DNA of 52,386 bases from the NCBI GenBank assembly GCA_910584145.1, contig CAJTXX010000011.1:1-52386 (forward strand), in the 5' to 3' direction. Shown here piece by piece: positions 24,371-33,252 of the stretch (positions are counted from its first letter, which is position 1; each line of letters starts with the position of its first letter). A program made the translations under genes and the position numbers. The notes under the pieces are model-generated. The model was not told the DNA's origin. It saw only the letters and a program-made list of their open reading frames with translations, and ran no database searches. Source of the stretch: an uncultured Eggerthellaceae bacterium (GTDB lineage: Bacteria; Actinomycetota; Coriobacteriia; Coriobacteriales; Eggerthellaceae).

Positions 24371-25465
24371 CTACCATCTCGCATCGACCGCTTTCAGCTC
24401 TGCACGCACGCGCGCGGCGTATTCCTCGTTATCGGCTTTCTTCAGCTTATAGCCCGCGGTCAGCGTGGGCGCACCGTTGATAGCCCATTCATGAGATGAC
24501 TTGAACTTCTTGACTGCATGGAAGCGATAATTCTCGGCCCACACCAGGCAGAATCCGCGCAGCTCTCGCAGCAGGTCCTCCTTCGATCCCTCGTAGGTGT
24601 CTTCTGCATATTGTTTGAAGCCGCTGTACACCAGTTCGGGGCTGCGCATGCGCGTTTTGCGAAACCGCACGGCCAGCCAGCCTTTGATGGCGCTGTCGAG
24701 CCGCAGCGAGCCTGGGTCGGGCGCGAATAGCTCCTGCATGGGCGCCCAGTACTCGCGATAAAGGCGCGCTTGCTCGGTGCGGTTCTCGGAGAGCAGCAGG
24801 TAGTTGCGTACCAGGTCGGCCACGGCGAGCGGGCGACCCTTCGAGTTCAGGCTTTCGAACACCAGTTGCGCCTGATCGGGGTCGTCCACTTCGGCGCCGA
24901 TGATGCCGAGCAGGCCCAAGCCACGCCAGAGCGCGTGCACGTCGAAGGCGGGGTCGGCCATCTGCTCGGCGAAGAAGGCGAGGTTGTCGATGACGTTGCG
25001 CGCGGGCTGTACGGGGGTGGGCGCATCGAAGCCGGCGAGCTCGCCGATAACAGCGCGCAGCGTGTCATCATCGGCGCGCGACAGCATGAGCTTCGACTGC
25101 GATCCCGTTGCGCTCGGCAGGCTCAGGTAGGTGGCTGCGATGTCGGCGGCCGAGGTGCCCGGCAGGCTTTGGCCGCTCGTGCGCAGGAACCGGCAGAGCG
25201 CTGCGAGCAGCAGGACAGCGGTGGTGACGCGCTGCTGTCCGTCGATCACCGCGATGCGGCGCATGCCGTTGGATGGCTGCTCGCTCGAGAACAGGATGGT
25301 GCCTGCGAAATGGGCACGGTCGGCCCGCGCTGCGCGCTGTATGTCGAGCCACAGCTCGAAGCATTGGTCGCGCGTCCACGAGTAAGGGCGCTGGTAGGTA
25401 GGGATCGCTAGCTGCACGTCAGGCGCACCGATGAAGCTGAGCAGCTCCTGTTGCTGTATCTGCAT
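24371..25465 (-). CDS. DUF262 domain protein (GmrSD/ParB-like fold), copy A
   Basis: A 364-residue protein from the ATG ending at 25465, preceded by GGAGGAG. Motifs parallel copy B: PTYQRPYSW near the N-terminus, AHFAGTILFSSE, and VIDGQQRVTTAVLLLAAL. Both share the later segment LVFESLNSKGRPLAVADLVRN (FESLNARGVALSPADLIRN in copy B), so they arose by duplication. No HNH/DUF1524 domain is visible. The gene is divergent from a TetR regulator with about 100 bases between, so TetR control of the pair is possible. As DUF262 proteins are frequent in anti-phage systems, this pair could be a small defence unit, but nothing else nearby confirms that. Confidence 0.85.
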   Translation of the reverse strand: MQIQQQELLSFIGAPDVQLAIPTYQRPYSWTRDQCFELWLDIQRAARADRAHFAGTILFSSEQPSNGMRRIAVIDGQQRVTTAVLLLAALCRFLRTSGQSLPGTSAADIAATYLSLPSATGSQSKLMLSRADDDTLRAVIGELAGFDAPTPVQPARNVIDNLAFFAEQMADPAFDVHALWRGLGLLGIIGAEVDDPDQAQLVFESLNSKGRPLAVADLVRNYLLLSENRTEQARLYREYWAPMQELFAPDPGSLRLDSAIKGWLAVRFRKTRMRSPELVYSGFKQYAEDTYEGSKEDLLRELRGFCLVWAENYRFHAVKKFKSSHEWAINGAPTLTAGYKLKKADNEEYAARVRAELKAVDARW

Positions 25466-25569
25466 GCGGAATCTCCTCCTCGCCGAAAGCCGCACGGATA
25501 TTCTGGCTGTTCATGCGCTGCTGGTTAAGTACAATATCGAACAATCTGTACGATAGCGAGAGGAGAGCC

Positions 25570-26157
25570 ATGTCGACACCTGCGAAGAGCGCCCCCGCAG
25601 GCGCTGCCGACGCCCGCTACGCGAGAGCCGAGGCTGCCTTATGCGGTGCGCTTGCTGAGCTTCTTCAGAAGAAGCCGCTCGACGCAGTGACCATGAGCGA
25701 GCTGGCCGAGCAAGCTGGCGTGAGCCGAAGCACGCTCTATGCGCACTTCGGCAATGTAATGGATGCCTATCGTGCTGCTGTGGCGACGTTCTATGAGCAT
25801 ACGCAAGATCTGAACGAGCATTTCTCGTACACGACATGCCGTGATGGGCATGCAGTGCATCCGTTCTGCGAACGGCTGCGCGGTGCTGGGCCGTATCATG
25901 GCGTGGTGCGTGACAGCCGCTTCCTGCCCACGACGCTCGCCTTGCAAGAAGGCGCGACCTCGAATGCCACGTGTCAGCAGCTAGAGGCCGCGGGCGTTCC
26001 TGCTGATATCGCTGAGTCGATCTATCGCTTCCAGATGAGCGGTTGCTATGCTGTCGCTACCTCGGAGTTCGGTCGGCGTGCCGACTGGCCGCGCTTCCAA
26101 GAAGCGCTCGACCGCTTCATCCGTGGCGGCCTAGAGGCGCTCGGCGTGCGCTTGTAG
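25570..26157 (+). CDS. TetR/AcrR-family transcriptional regulator
   Basis: A 195-residue protein; ATG 25570 follows GAGAGGAGAG. The N-terminal DNA-binding domain is typical TetR: a first helix (EAALCGALAELLQKKPLDAVTMSELAEQAG) and the recognition part VSRSTLYAHFGNVMDAYRA at about residues 52-70. The C-terminal ligand domain has no recognisable specificity. TetR proteins usually repress a neighbouring gene; the divergent DUF262 pair is the only adjacent candidate. An upstream ATG at 25513 would add 19 residues overlapping the probable promoter region and is not preferred. Confidence 0.88.
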   Translation: MSTPAKSAPAGAADARYARAEAALCGALAELLQKKPLDAVTMSELAEQAGVSRSTLYAHFGNVMDAYRAAVATFYEHTQDLNEHFSYTTCRDGHAVHPFCERLRGAGPYHGVVRDSRFLPTTLALQEGATSNATCQQLEAAGVPADIAESIYRFQMSGCYAVATSEFGRRADWPRFQEALDRFIRGGLEALGVRL

Positions 26158-26204
26158 CGCGTGGAACGCCTTGGCAGGAACGCGCAGGCGGCGCCTAGGC
26201 ATGA

Positions 26205-26231
26205 GAAAGCCGCAGCGGAACTGCGGCTTTC
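26205..26231. terminator. Hairpin between convergent tetR and bfr genes
   Basis: GAAAGCCGCAG (26205-26215) and CTGCGGCTTTC (26221-26231) form a perfect 11-bp stem with a 5-base loop. It lies between two convergent stop codons and has short A and T runs within the stem ends, so it can serve as a terminator for both strands. Confidence 0.75.
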
Positions 26232-26261
26232 CAGAAGTCGTGCGATCGATCGTTGATGCGA

Positions 26262-26726
26262 TTACAGCTGCGTGGACAGGAAGATCTGGAGGCTCATCTG
26301 GTCCATCTGGTCCTGGAGCTCTTCCAGCTCGTCTACGTGCTTGTCCTCGTCCATCAGGATATCCTTCAGGATGTCGCGCGTGGCGTTGTCGCCCACTTCC
26401 GCGGCCAGCCTGATGGCCTCGTTGTAGTCTTTCACGGTGTCGGTCTCTAGCTGGTGGTCGTTCTCCACCTGCTCGGGCACCGATGCGCCGATGGTCATCT
26501 TGTTCAGGTTCGACACGATGGGCTTGCCCTCCAAGAACAGGATGCGCTCCATCAGATGCTCGGCGTGGTGCATCTCGGTGATGGCGCGGTCTTTGAAGTT
26601 CTTGGACAGCTTGGCGTAGCCCCAGTCCTCGCACATCTCGGCGTGCAGCATGTACTGGTTGATGGCCGTCAGCTCGCCTGCCAGCAGGTAGTTCAGCTTG
26701 TCGATGAGTTTCTTATCGCCTTTCAT
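26262..26726 (-). CDS. bfr: Bacterioferritin
   Basis: A 154-residue four-helix ferritin. All ferroxidase residues known from E. coli Bfr are at the same numbers: Glu18, Glu51, His54, Glu94, Glu127 and His130. The heme-ligating Met52 is also present. It forms a 24-subunit shell that oxidises Fe(II) and stores iron, protecting against oxidative damage. AAAGGAG precedes the ATG. The leader contains two small hairpins (around 26741-26757 and 26776-26790). It stands alone between the convergent TetR gene and the divergent molybdoenzyme operon. In an organism with this many FeS enzymes it is an expected iron reserve. Confidence 0.96.
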   Translation of the reverse strand: MKGDKKLIDKLNYLLAGELTAINQYMLHAEMCEDWGYAKLSKNFKDRAITEMHHAEHLMERILFLEGKPIVSNLNKMTIGASVPEQVENDHQLETDTVKDYNEAIRLAAEVGDNATRDILKDILMDEDKHVDELEELQDQMDQMSLQIFLSTQL

Positions 26727-27046
26727 GAGCGCGACGCTCCTTTCATACCCCCGCGCAAGCGGGCTTGTTGCCTCTCGATGAGAGGGATTCTAGCCGCGCA
26801 GGCGACGCTGTCGCAGCGGCTCGCAGCCGCCGTTACCCTCCCGCAACCAGCTTGTTTGCGTGGCGCATCAAGGCGGAGCCGCGGGCGGGGGAGCGGCGGA
26901 GCGCGCATCTCATCTCCTTGCTTTATGCGCTCGGGGGTTGTTTCCATATCGTTACCCATGCTACTATTGCTTCAACGATAGTTGCATAGCTAACTATTGG
27001 GACGCTAAGCAACTACGGAGAGGACAAGAGGAGAGAGGTGAGGTAG
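26727..27046. promoter_or_regulatory. 320-bp divergent control region (bfr / second molybdoenzyme operon)
   Basis: It must hold the bfr promoter reading left and the operon promoter reading right. CCTCTC-ATC-GAGAGG at 26776-26790 is a perfect small hairpin on the bfr side. On the operon side the sequence 26960-27020 is AT-rich and full of related motifs: ATAGTT (26978-26983) and AACTAT (26992-26997) form an inverted repeat, and CAAC/GTTG (26973-26984) overlaps it. These are candidate regulator sites; no regulator gene is adjacent. GGAGAGAGGTGAGG before 27047 is the ribosome site. Confidence 0.45.
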
Positions 27047-29959
27047 ATGACGTTGAATCTGAGCCGTCGCGCCTTCATCAAAGCGGGTGCGGTCGCATCG
27101 GCTTCGGCGATGGTGCTGGGCAGCGCCGGGCAGGCGCTGGCCGACGAAGCGGCGGATGCCGCGGGCAACGTTGCCGACGACATCCAGGTGATCCCCAGCG
27201 CGTGCCGCCAGTGCTATGGCCGCTGCGCCCTGTTCGGCACCGTGGAAGACGGCCGCCTGACGAAGATCGAGGGCAACCCCGACCTGTTCAGCGAAGGGAC
27301 GCTGTGCGGGCGCGCGTTCGCCATCCCGCAGGAGCTGTACAACCCTACGCGCGTGCGGTACCCGCAGCGCCGCGTGGGCGAGAAGGGCTCGGGCCAGTGG
27401 AAGCGCATCACGTGGGACGAAGCCTACGAGGAAGCCGCCAAGCGCTTCACCGAGATCGGCGAGGAATACGGCTGGCATACCATCGCGCATCAGTACGGCA
27501 CCGGCCGCGACATGCTGCAATTCCAGGCGATCAACAAGCTGTGGTTGGAGCTGGGCTCCACGGCCACGTTCGGCGTGGGCAACCTCTGTTGGGTGGGGAG
27601 CTACTTCACCAGCCAGCGCCTATACGGCGACGAGACGCAGTACACCGGTTGGGACGGCAACAACACCGATTGCATCCTCATCTGGTGCCGCCAGGAGCGC
27701 AGCCGCGGCTACTACGACTGGCTGACCGTGAAGCGCGCGCAGGAGCGTGGCGCCCAGGTCATCTGCGTTGACCCGCGCTTCACGTGCACGGCGTCGAAGG
27801 CCGACCAGTGGCTGCCCATCCGCCCTGGGTCGGACATGGCGCTGGTGCTGGCGTTCATCAACGAGATCATCCATTCCGACAAGTGCGCTACCGATTTCGC
27901 GCGCTACTACACGAACGCCCCGTTCTTCATCGACGAGGACGGCACGGGCTACCAGCTGCGCCAGTCGATGATGCAGGAGGACGGCAACGTCGAGCTGTAC
28001 CCCGCCTGGGACGAAGCGCACGACCAGCTGATTTTCTGGTCGGGCGACTGGCAGGACAAGAACGGCGTGGGCGGCGCCCGCGCGTTCCAGTGGCTCGACG
28101 AGGCCGGCAACATCGTGGAGGGCGCGGTGCCGGCGCTGACCACCCCTGACGGCAAAGGCCGCGAGATCAACGGCAAGACCTACCGCACCTCGTGGGATAT
28201 CCTGGTGGAGCACGTGACGCCGTGGACCGTCGAGCGTGCGGCTGAATTCTGCGAGCTCGACCCCGAGCGCATCCAGAAGGCCATCGACACCTACATCGAC
28301 GCCAGCCCGCATGCGTGCTTCACGCGCGGTCAGAAGGTGGAGTTCTCCATCAACACGTCGGGCATCTCGCAGGCGTTCACCATCATGATGGCGCTGGCGG
28401 GCAACTTCGACACGAAGGGCGGCCAGAACATCGGGCGCGAACCAGCCACCGGTTACGACTCGTTCATGTTCGACGTGGTGCCGAACCAGCAGGGCCGCAT
28501 GGGCGCCCGCCGCAAGCAGACGGCCATGAACATCAAGAAGCTGTCGGTGTGCCAGAACACGGGCTACCAGACCATCCTGCAGGCCGACGATGCCACCGGC
28601 GAGCTGCGCGAGGTGACGCAGAACTCCGGCGGGCAGGTCATCTACGGCCAGCAAGGCGGCTTCGGCGCCGTCACCACGAAGGCCATGGCGCAGGGCGACC
28701 CGTTCCAGATACATGGCTATTGGCAGCAGACGAGCGAGCCCATCCTGTCCATCGAGGACGGCAAGGAGACCATCGACGGCTTGAAGAACCTGGATTTCTT
28801 CGTGAACGTGGATATCTTCATGACGCCGTCGGGTGAGCTGGCCGATATTATCCTGCCGGCCGCGCACCCCAACGAGGTGGACCGCGTGGAGTGGGCGCAC
28901 TCCGGCCATGGCTACCCCACGAGCCACACCTACCTGATACGCCAGCCCTTCCACGCGCCGCTCGGCGAGGCGAAGGACGACATGGATATCTGCTTCGAGT
29001 TCGCGAAGTACATGGACGTGGACATGTTCTGGAAGGACAAGTACGAGTTCTTCGATTACATGGTGAAGGGTCCGGCCACGCTGCCGCCTGCGCTGTCGTG
29101 CGCGAGCTTCGAGGATTTCCGCAACCGCATCAGCGTCACCGGCGTGCAGATGACCGACGTGAAGGGCGGCAAGCCCAAATACGAGACGGGCTTCATGCGT
29201 AAGACGAGCGACTTCCGCCCCGGCTTCAACACCATGTACCGCGGCAACAAGATGGGCAGCGTCTACCGCTTCCCCGGCACCACCACGCCTGACGGCAAGG
29301 TGATACCGGCGCATCCGCAGAGCGACAACGGCAAGATGGAGCTGTGGAGCGAGGACCTGCTGCTGTACGGCAACGGCCCGCTGCCCATGTACATCGAGCC
29401 GCCCATCACCAAGCGCTCGCGCGAGGACCTGCTGGAAGAGTACCCCTACACGCTGATAACCGGCGGCCGCAGCCACGCGTTCTTCCACACCGAGTACCGC
29501 AACAGCCCGTGGATGCGCGAGGTGCACATGTTCCCGACGATGGACATCAACCCCGCAACGGCGGAGAAGCTGGGCATCAAGCAGGACGATTGGTGCTGGA
29601 TAGAGACGTATGTCGACCGCATCCGCCAGCGCGCGAACCTGACCGAGGCTATCAGCCCCGACACCATCCATGTGGAGCACGACTGGTGGTTCCCCGAGCG
29701 CGCGGCCACCGACGACCTGCATGGCGCGCTGGACGCGAACTGCAACATCCTGTTCGAGAACGACGGCCCGTACGACCCGGCCGTGGGTACTGACAACTAT
29801 GGCGGCCTGTGCAAGGTGTACGTGGCGACGGAAGGCGCGCCCGACAACATCTGCATGACGGCCGAGGACCTGCGCGTGTTCCTGCCGCTGACGCGCGAGC
29901 AGCTGGCGGCCGACACGCAGGATGACGGCGTGGATATGCCGAACAAGGGAAGGAGGTAG
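27047..29959 (+). CDS. Molybdopterin oxidoreductase, Tat-exported catalytic subunit of unknown substrate
   Basis: A 970-residue DMSO-reductase-superfamily enzyme. The twin-arginine motif SRRAFIK lies at residues 6-12. A [4Fe-4S] site is formed by Cys53, 56, 60 and 87. The region aligning with the metal ligand reads GNLCWVGS, with Cys181 in the ligand position, unlike the serine of the first operon's enzyme; cysteine is found in polysulfide/thiosulfate reductases, periplasmic nitrate reductase and acetylene hydratase. At 970 residues and with this C-terminus (ITGGRSHAFFHTEYRNSPWMRE), it recalls the large Eggerthellaceae enzymes related to acetylene hydratase and the catechol dehydroxylases. 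I cannot name the substrate. It is followed 3 bases later by an FeS subunit and then a membrane subunit. Confidence 0.92.
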   Translation: MTLNLSRRAFIKAGAVASASAMVLGSAGQALADEAADAAGNVADDIQVIPSACRQCYGRCALFGTVEDGRLTKIEGNPDLFSEGTLCGRAFAIPQELYNPTRVRYPQRRVGEKGSGQWKRITWDEAYEEAAKRFTEIGEEYGWHTIAHQYGTGRDMLQFQAINKLWLELGSTATFGVGNLCWVGSYFTSQRLYGDETQYTGWDGNNTDCILIWCRQERSRGYYDWLTVKRAQERGAQVICVDPRFTCTASKADQWLPIRPGSDMALVLAFINEIIHSDKCATDFARYYTNAPFFIDEDGTGYQLRQSMMQEDGNVELYPAWDEAHDQLIFWSGDWQDKNGVGGARAFQWLDEAGNIVEGAVPALTTPDGKGREINGKTYRTSWDILVEHVTPWTVERAAEFCELDPERIQKAIDTYIDASPHACFTRGQKVEFSINTSGISQAFTIMMALAGNFDTKGGQNIGREPATGYDSFMFDVVPNQQGRMGARRKQTAMNIKKLSVCQNTGYQTILQADDATGELREVTQNSGGQVIYGQQGGFGAVTTKAMAQGDPFQIHGYWQQTSEPILSIEDGKETIDGLKNLDFFVNVDIFMTPSGELADIILPAAHPNEVDRVEWAHSGHGYPTSHTYLIRQPFHAPLGEAKDDMDICFEFAKYMDVDMFWKDKYEFFDYMVKGPATLPPALSCASFEDFRNRISVTGVQMTDVKGGKPKYETGFMRKTSDFRPGFNTMYRGNKMGSVYRFPGTTTPDGKVIPAHPQSDNGKMELWSEDLLLYGNGPLPMYIEPPITKRSREDLLEEYPYTLITGGRSHAFFHTEYRNSPWMREVHMFPTMDINPATAEKLGIKQDDWCWIETYVDRIRQRANLTEAISPDTIHVEHDWWFPERAATDDLHGALDANCNILFENDGPYDPAVGTDNYGGLCKVYVATEGAPDNICMTAEDLRVFLPLTREQLAADTQDDGVDMPNKGRR

Positions 29960-29962
29960 GCC

Positions 29963-30535
29963 ATGACGCGTCATACGATGGCGATAGATCTGGACAGCTG
30001 CATCGGGTGCCACTCATGCGCTGTGGTCTGCAAGCAGGAGAACAATGTGGGGCTCGGCACCTTCTACAGCAAGGTGCTGACCGTGGGGCCGAGCGGCACC
30101 TACCCCGATCTGGAGATGTACTACCTGCCGGTGGCCTGCCAGCATTGCGAGAACCCGCAGTGCGTGAGCGTGTGCCCCACCGGCGCCAGCTACAAGCGCG
30201 ACGACGGCATCGTGCTGGTGGACCACTCGAAGTGCGTGGGATGCCAGTATTGCGTGATGGCATGCCCGTACGGCGTGCGCACCTACGACGAGGCGAAGGA
30301 CAAGGGCGTCATAGAGAAGTGCACCCTGTGCGCGCACTTGGTGGACGACGGCAAGGAGCCCGCTTGCGTGCGGCACTGCCCGGGGCAGGCGCGCGTGTTC
30401 GGCGATGCTGACGACCCCGAGAGCAAGGTGAGCAAGCTGGTGGCGGCGAAGAAGACGCACAAGCTGACCGATGTCGGTAACAAGCCCAGCGTGACGTTCG
30501 GGCTGGACAAGTGCGAGTGGAAGGGCGGTGAGTAA
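29963..30535 (+). CDS. 4[4Fe-4S] electron-transfer subunit of the second molybdoenzyme
   Basis: A 190-residue FeS protein with four cysteine clusters: CIGCHSCAVVC, CQHCENPQCVSVC, CVGCQYCVMAC and CTLC plus CVRHC. The layout is that of PsrB/NrfC/DmsB proteins. It has no signal peptide and is expected to be exported with the Tat-bearing catalytic subunit, to which it passes electrons. AAGGGAAGGAGG lies just before its ATG and overlaps the end of the catalytic gene; the membrane subunit gene begins 3 bases after its stop. Confidence 0.94.
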   Translation: MTRHTMAIDLDSCIGCHSCAVVCKQENNVGLGTFYSKVLTVGPSGTYPDLEMYYLPVACQHCENPQCVSVCPTGASYKRDDGIVLVDHSKCVGCQYCVMACPYGVRTYDEAKDKGVIEKCTLCAHLVDDGKEPACVRHCPGQARVFGDADDPESKVSKLVAAKKTHKLTDVGNKPSVTFGLDKCEWKGGE

Positions 30536-30538
30536 GCC

Positions 30539-31462
30539 ATGGCAGTACAGTGGCCATTGTTGATCTTCAGCGTGCTGTTGGGCGCGTCGTCGGGGGTGCT
30601 GGTGTTCCTCGGCATCGGCGAGATACGCGGCACGTTCAAGAAGGTGCGGTTCCCGTTGGCGCTCATCGCGCTGGTGCTGCTGGCGGTGGGCGGCTGCGCC
30701 TCGGCCCTGCACCTGGGGCATATCGACCGCGCGCTCTACATCTTGGGCAACGTGGGCTCCGGGCTGTCGAAGGAGCTGTTCGCGGTCGGCTTCACCGGGC
30801 TGATGACGCTGATCTACGTGATACTGTCGCGCAAGGATTACCCGACGCCGACGAAGGTGTTCGGCATTCTGGCGGCGCTCGGCGGGCTGGTGCTGCCGCT
30901 GGTAGCCGGCGCTTCCTACATGATGCCGGCGCGCCCTGCGTGGGATAGCTTCACGCTGCCGCTGATGTATCTGGGCACGGGCCTGGGGATGGGCTTCGTG
31001 CTGGCGGCTGCGTTCGTGTTCGCCAAGGGCGATGAAGCCGACGAGAAGCTGGCGTTGAAGCTGGCGGGCATCGGCATCGTGTGCTCGGTGGCGGTCATGC
31101 TGATCTACGTGGTGTGGATAGCGGTGGCGCCGTATCCGGATGCGACGCGCTCCATCGCCCGTTTGGCTGGCGGCGACCTTGCGGTGGCGTTCTGGCTGGG
31201 CGTGGTGGTGGTCGGCATCGGCTGCCCCATTGCGCTGACGGTGCTAGCGCGGCAGAGCTTCGCGGCGAAGCCGGGCGAGGATGCCGATGCGGTCGGCGGC
31301 GTCGACGCGAGCGGTGCGGCCACGGCTGCGCCTGCTGCGGCCGCCAAGCTGAGCACGGTGAATGCGCTGTGGACTTCGCTCGCTTGCTTGGTGGTGGGGA
31401 ATGTGGTGCTGCGCATCATCATGTATGCGGTCGCTACTTCTGTGGAGCAGTTGATCTATTAG
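30539..31462 (+). CDS. DmsC/NrfD-like quinol-oxidising membrane subunit
   Basis: A 307-residue protein with eight hydrophobic segments. The motif CASALHLGHIDRALYILGNVGSGLSKE near residues 52-78 corresponds to the HLGxPxxAxxxLxNxxxSxLSxE signature of DmsC-type anchors. It should link menaquinol to the FeS and molybdenum subunits. The last 60 residues include an Ala/Gly-rich cytoplasmic or external loop (GVDASGAATAAPAAAAK) before the final segment. It is the third gene of the operon, coupled to the FeS gene. A 356-bp gap then follows before the chaperone gene. Confidence 0.88.
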   Translation: MAVQWPLLIFSVLLGASSGVLVFLGIGEIRGTFKKVRFPLALIALVLLAVGGCASALHLGHIDRALYILGNVGSGLSKELFAVGFTGLMTLIYVILSRKDYPTPTKVFGILAALGGLVLPLVAGASYMMPARPAWDSFTLPLMYLGTGLGMGFVLAAAFVFAKGDEADEKLALKLAGIGIVCSVAVMLIYVVWIAVAPYPDATRSIARLAGGDLAVAFWLGVVVVGIGCPIALTVLARQSFAAKPGEDADAVGGVDASGAATAAPAAAAKLSTVNALWTSLACLVVGNVVLRIIMYAVATSVEQLIY

Positions 31463-31818
31463 GGTTGCTTGCAAGGTTGCTAACTGGCCGGTTTCGGACA
31501 GGTTCGGTCGCTCAGGCGGTTCTCGGCGCTTCGCGCCTGCGGAACTCGCTTTGCGGGCCAGGTCGGAACCGGCTCTGTGGGGCTGGACGGCCCGGTCTTC
31601 CGTAAAGCTCCGTTCAGAAGCTGCGCAGCCCTCACTGCGCTTCACGGAAGACCGGGCCTCGCCGTTGCTGGTGCTTGGGCGGTTTTCTTGCAGCGGCCGT
31701 TTCTGGGTTGGTTCGCACGGAAACTCCGCAGGAGCGGAGCACTGAGGGCTGTTCGAGTTGGTGGGCCTGTTCGGAGACGAGCTCGTTGGATGACTTGCAG
31801 ATCGTAGGAGGGGGAGCC
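31463..31818. other. 356-bp intergenic region with a large stem-loop
   Basis: No gene is supported. Its main feature is an inverted repeat: 31589-31608 pairs with 31639-31658 (19 of 20 bases match) around a 30-base loop. GGAACC and GCGGAAC-type fragments are scattered on both sides (31530-31575, 31725-31745), so the region may be built from degenerate repeats. The hairpin could lower readthrough from the reductase genes into the chaperone and NapGH-like genes, or be a mobile-repeat remnant. GTAGGAGGGGGAG before 31819 is the next ribosome site. Confidence 0.55.
31589..31658. repeat. Imperfect 20-bp inverted repeat (stem-loop)
   Basis: The left arm GGCCCGGTCTTCCGTAAAGC and the right arm at 31639-31658 are complementary except for one base, with 30 bases between. 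It is far longer than needed for a simple terminator and lacks a T tract. Confidence 0.8.
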
Positions 31819-32490
31819 ATGTCTGGGAATGAAGGATGCGCGGCCCTGGCTGAGGTGATGGAGAGCCGGGGGAATGTGTACCGGGTGTTGTCGCGGTGCT
31901 TCCGGGAGGAGGTGGACGTGGCGTTCGCGAGCGAGCTGGCGGATGGGTTCGCGTTCGAGAGCGACGATGCTGCGCTGACGGGGCCGCTCGGGGAGATGCG
32001 CGGGGCGCTCGCGGGTATCTCAGAGGATGGGATAGAGCAGTTGGCGGTCACGTTCGATCGCGTGTTCTTCGGCATGGGGCCGCTGACGGCGCGGCATGCG
32101 TTCCCGTATGAGTCGGTGTATACGAGCGACCGCGGCATCATGATGCAGGAGGCGTATGTGCAGGTGGTGCACGCCTATCGCGAGCAGCGGCTGGCGAAAG
32201 ACCCCTCCTTCACCGAGCCTGAGGATCATATCGCGGTGGAGCTCGCTTTCATGGCCACGCTGGCTGATCGCACCGCAGCGTTCCTGATGCAGGGGGCCGA
32301 GGAGGCTGCCGAGGAGACGGTGCGCCAGCAGCTCGGCTTCGTGCGGGAGCACCTGCTGAACTGGGCCGACCGCTTCTGCGCCGACTTGCGCACCGCGGCG
32401 GACGATGCGTTCTACGTGAATCTGGCTGACTTCGCGCTCGCGTTCCTCAGGGCTGACGAGGCTGCTCTGGCGGAGATGCTGGTCGATTGA
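31819..32490 (+). CDS. TorD/DmsD-family molybdoenzyme chaperone
   Basis: A 223-residue cytoplasmic helical protein; ATG 31819 follows AGGAGGGGG. TorD hallmarks are the segment TFDRVFFGMGPLTARHAFPYESVYTSDRG around residues 77-105 and EPEDHIAVELAFMATL near 138-153. It probably guards the Tat signal peptide of the 970-residue molybdoenzyme encoded upstream while the cofactor is inserted. It is separated from that operon by a 356-base region with a stem-loop, and followed 42 bases later by NapG-like and NapH-like genes. Confidence 0.9.
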   Translation: MSGNEGCAALAEVMESRGNVYRVLSRCFREEVDVAFASELADGFAFESDDAALTGPLGEMRGALAGISEDGIEQLAVTFDRVFFGMGPLTARHAFPYESVYTSDRGIMMQEAYVQVVHAYREQRLAKDPSFTEPEDHIAVELAFMATLADRTAAFLMQGAEEAAEETVRQQLGFVREHLLNWADRFCADLRTAADDAFYVNLADFALAFLRADEAALAEMLVD

Positions 32491-32532
32491 TCTTCCCGCG
32501 CGCTCGGTGCGCGTTCTGTTGAAGGAGAGGCT

Positions 32533-33252
32533 ATGGGTGCCACTGCTGGAACATCTACGAAGAAGGGCTCTTCCCCTGGCCCGAGCCGCCGTCAATTCTG
32601 CATCGCAGGAGGGGCGGCGGCTGTTCTCGTCGGCACGGGGGCGCTCGGGCATCTGCTGCGCGAGGAGGCGCAGGCGGTGTACCTGCGGCCGCCCGGCGCC
32701 GAGAGCGAGGGCAGCTTGCTCGCCAAGTGCGACCGCTGCCAGCGCTGCGTGCAGGCGTGCCCGTACGACCTGGTGCAGCCGCGCCCGCTCAGCTTCGACT
32801 TCCCCACCGTGGGCACGCCCGAGCTGATCTACAAGGCGGGTTACTGCGATTTCTGCATGAAGTGCGTCGAGGTGTGCCCGACTGGGGCGCTGACGCTCGA
32901 CGCGCCGTCGGCTAGCGACATCGGCGTGGCGAAGGTCATCAGCGATGCATGCGTCGCGTGGGATTGGGGCGGATGCACCATCTGCGCCGATGTGTGCCCG
33001 GTGGAGGGCGCCATAACGCTCGACGATCGGGGGCGGCCGCATGTGAACGCGCAGCTGTGCGACGGCTGCGGCTTGTGCGAGCTGGAATGCCCGGCTCCTT
33101 CGCTGCGCGCCTACAATGCGGCGGCGGCCGAGAAGGGCATCTATGTGTTGAACCGTGCGAGCCAAGCCGCGGCGTTGCCGGGCGCCATAACCTCGCAGCA
33201 GTACGAAGCCGGCAAGAACGTGCGGGCGAAGGAGGGCGGCCGTCATGAATAA
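32533..33252 (+). CDS. NapG-like Tat-exported polyferredoxin
   Basis: A 239-residue protein with its own twin-arginine signal (SRRQF, Arg19-Arg20) and hydrophobic stretch, then four [4Fe-4S] motifs: CDRCQRCVQAC, CDFCMKCVEVC, CTICADVC and CDGCGLCELEC. This matches NapG/MauM-type ferredoxins, which with NapH pass electrons from menaquinol to a reductase outside the membrane. It starts after GAAGGAGAGG. Its stop overlaps the start of the NapH-like gene by 8 bases, so the two are coupled. With no napA here, it probably serves the nearby molybdoenzyme or another reductase. Confidence 0.9.
   Translation: MGATAGTSTKKGSSPGPSRRQFCIAGGAAAVLVGTGALGHLLREEAQAVYLRPPGAESEGSLLAKCDRCQRCVQACPYDLVQPRPLSFDFPTVGTPELIYKAGYCDFCMKCVEVCPTGALTLDAPSASDIGVAKVISDACVAWDWGGCTICADVCPVEGAITLDDRGRPHVNAQLCDGCGLCELECPAPSLRAYNAAAAEKGIYVLNRASQAAALPGAITSQQYEAGKNVRAKEGGRHE

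Noticed and set aside
26131..26634. Second minus-strand frame overlapping bacterioferritin
   Set aside because: Another frame of the same DNA; bfr has every ferroxidase residue and is certainly the real gene.
27620..30013. Minus-strand open frame of about 797 codons across the second molybdoenzyme gene
   Set aside because: Same reason: a shadow of a well-supported gene in GC-rich DNA, with no ribosome site or family motif.
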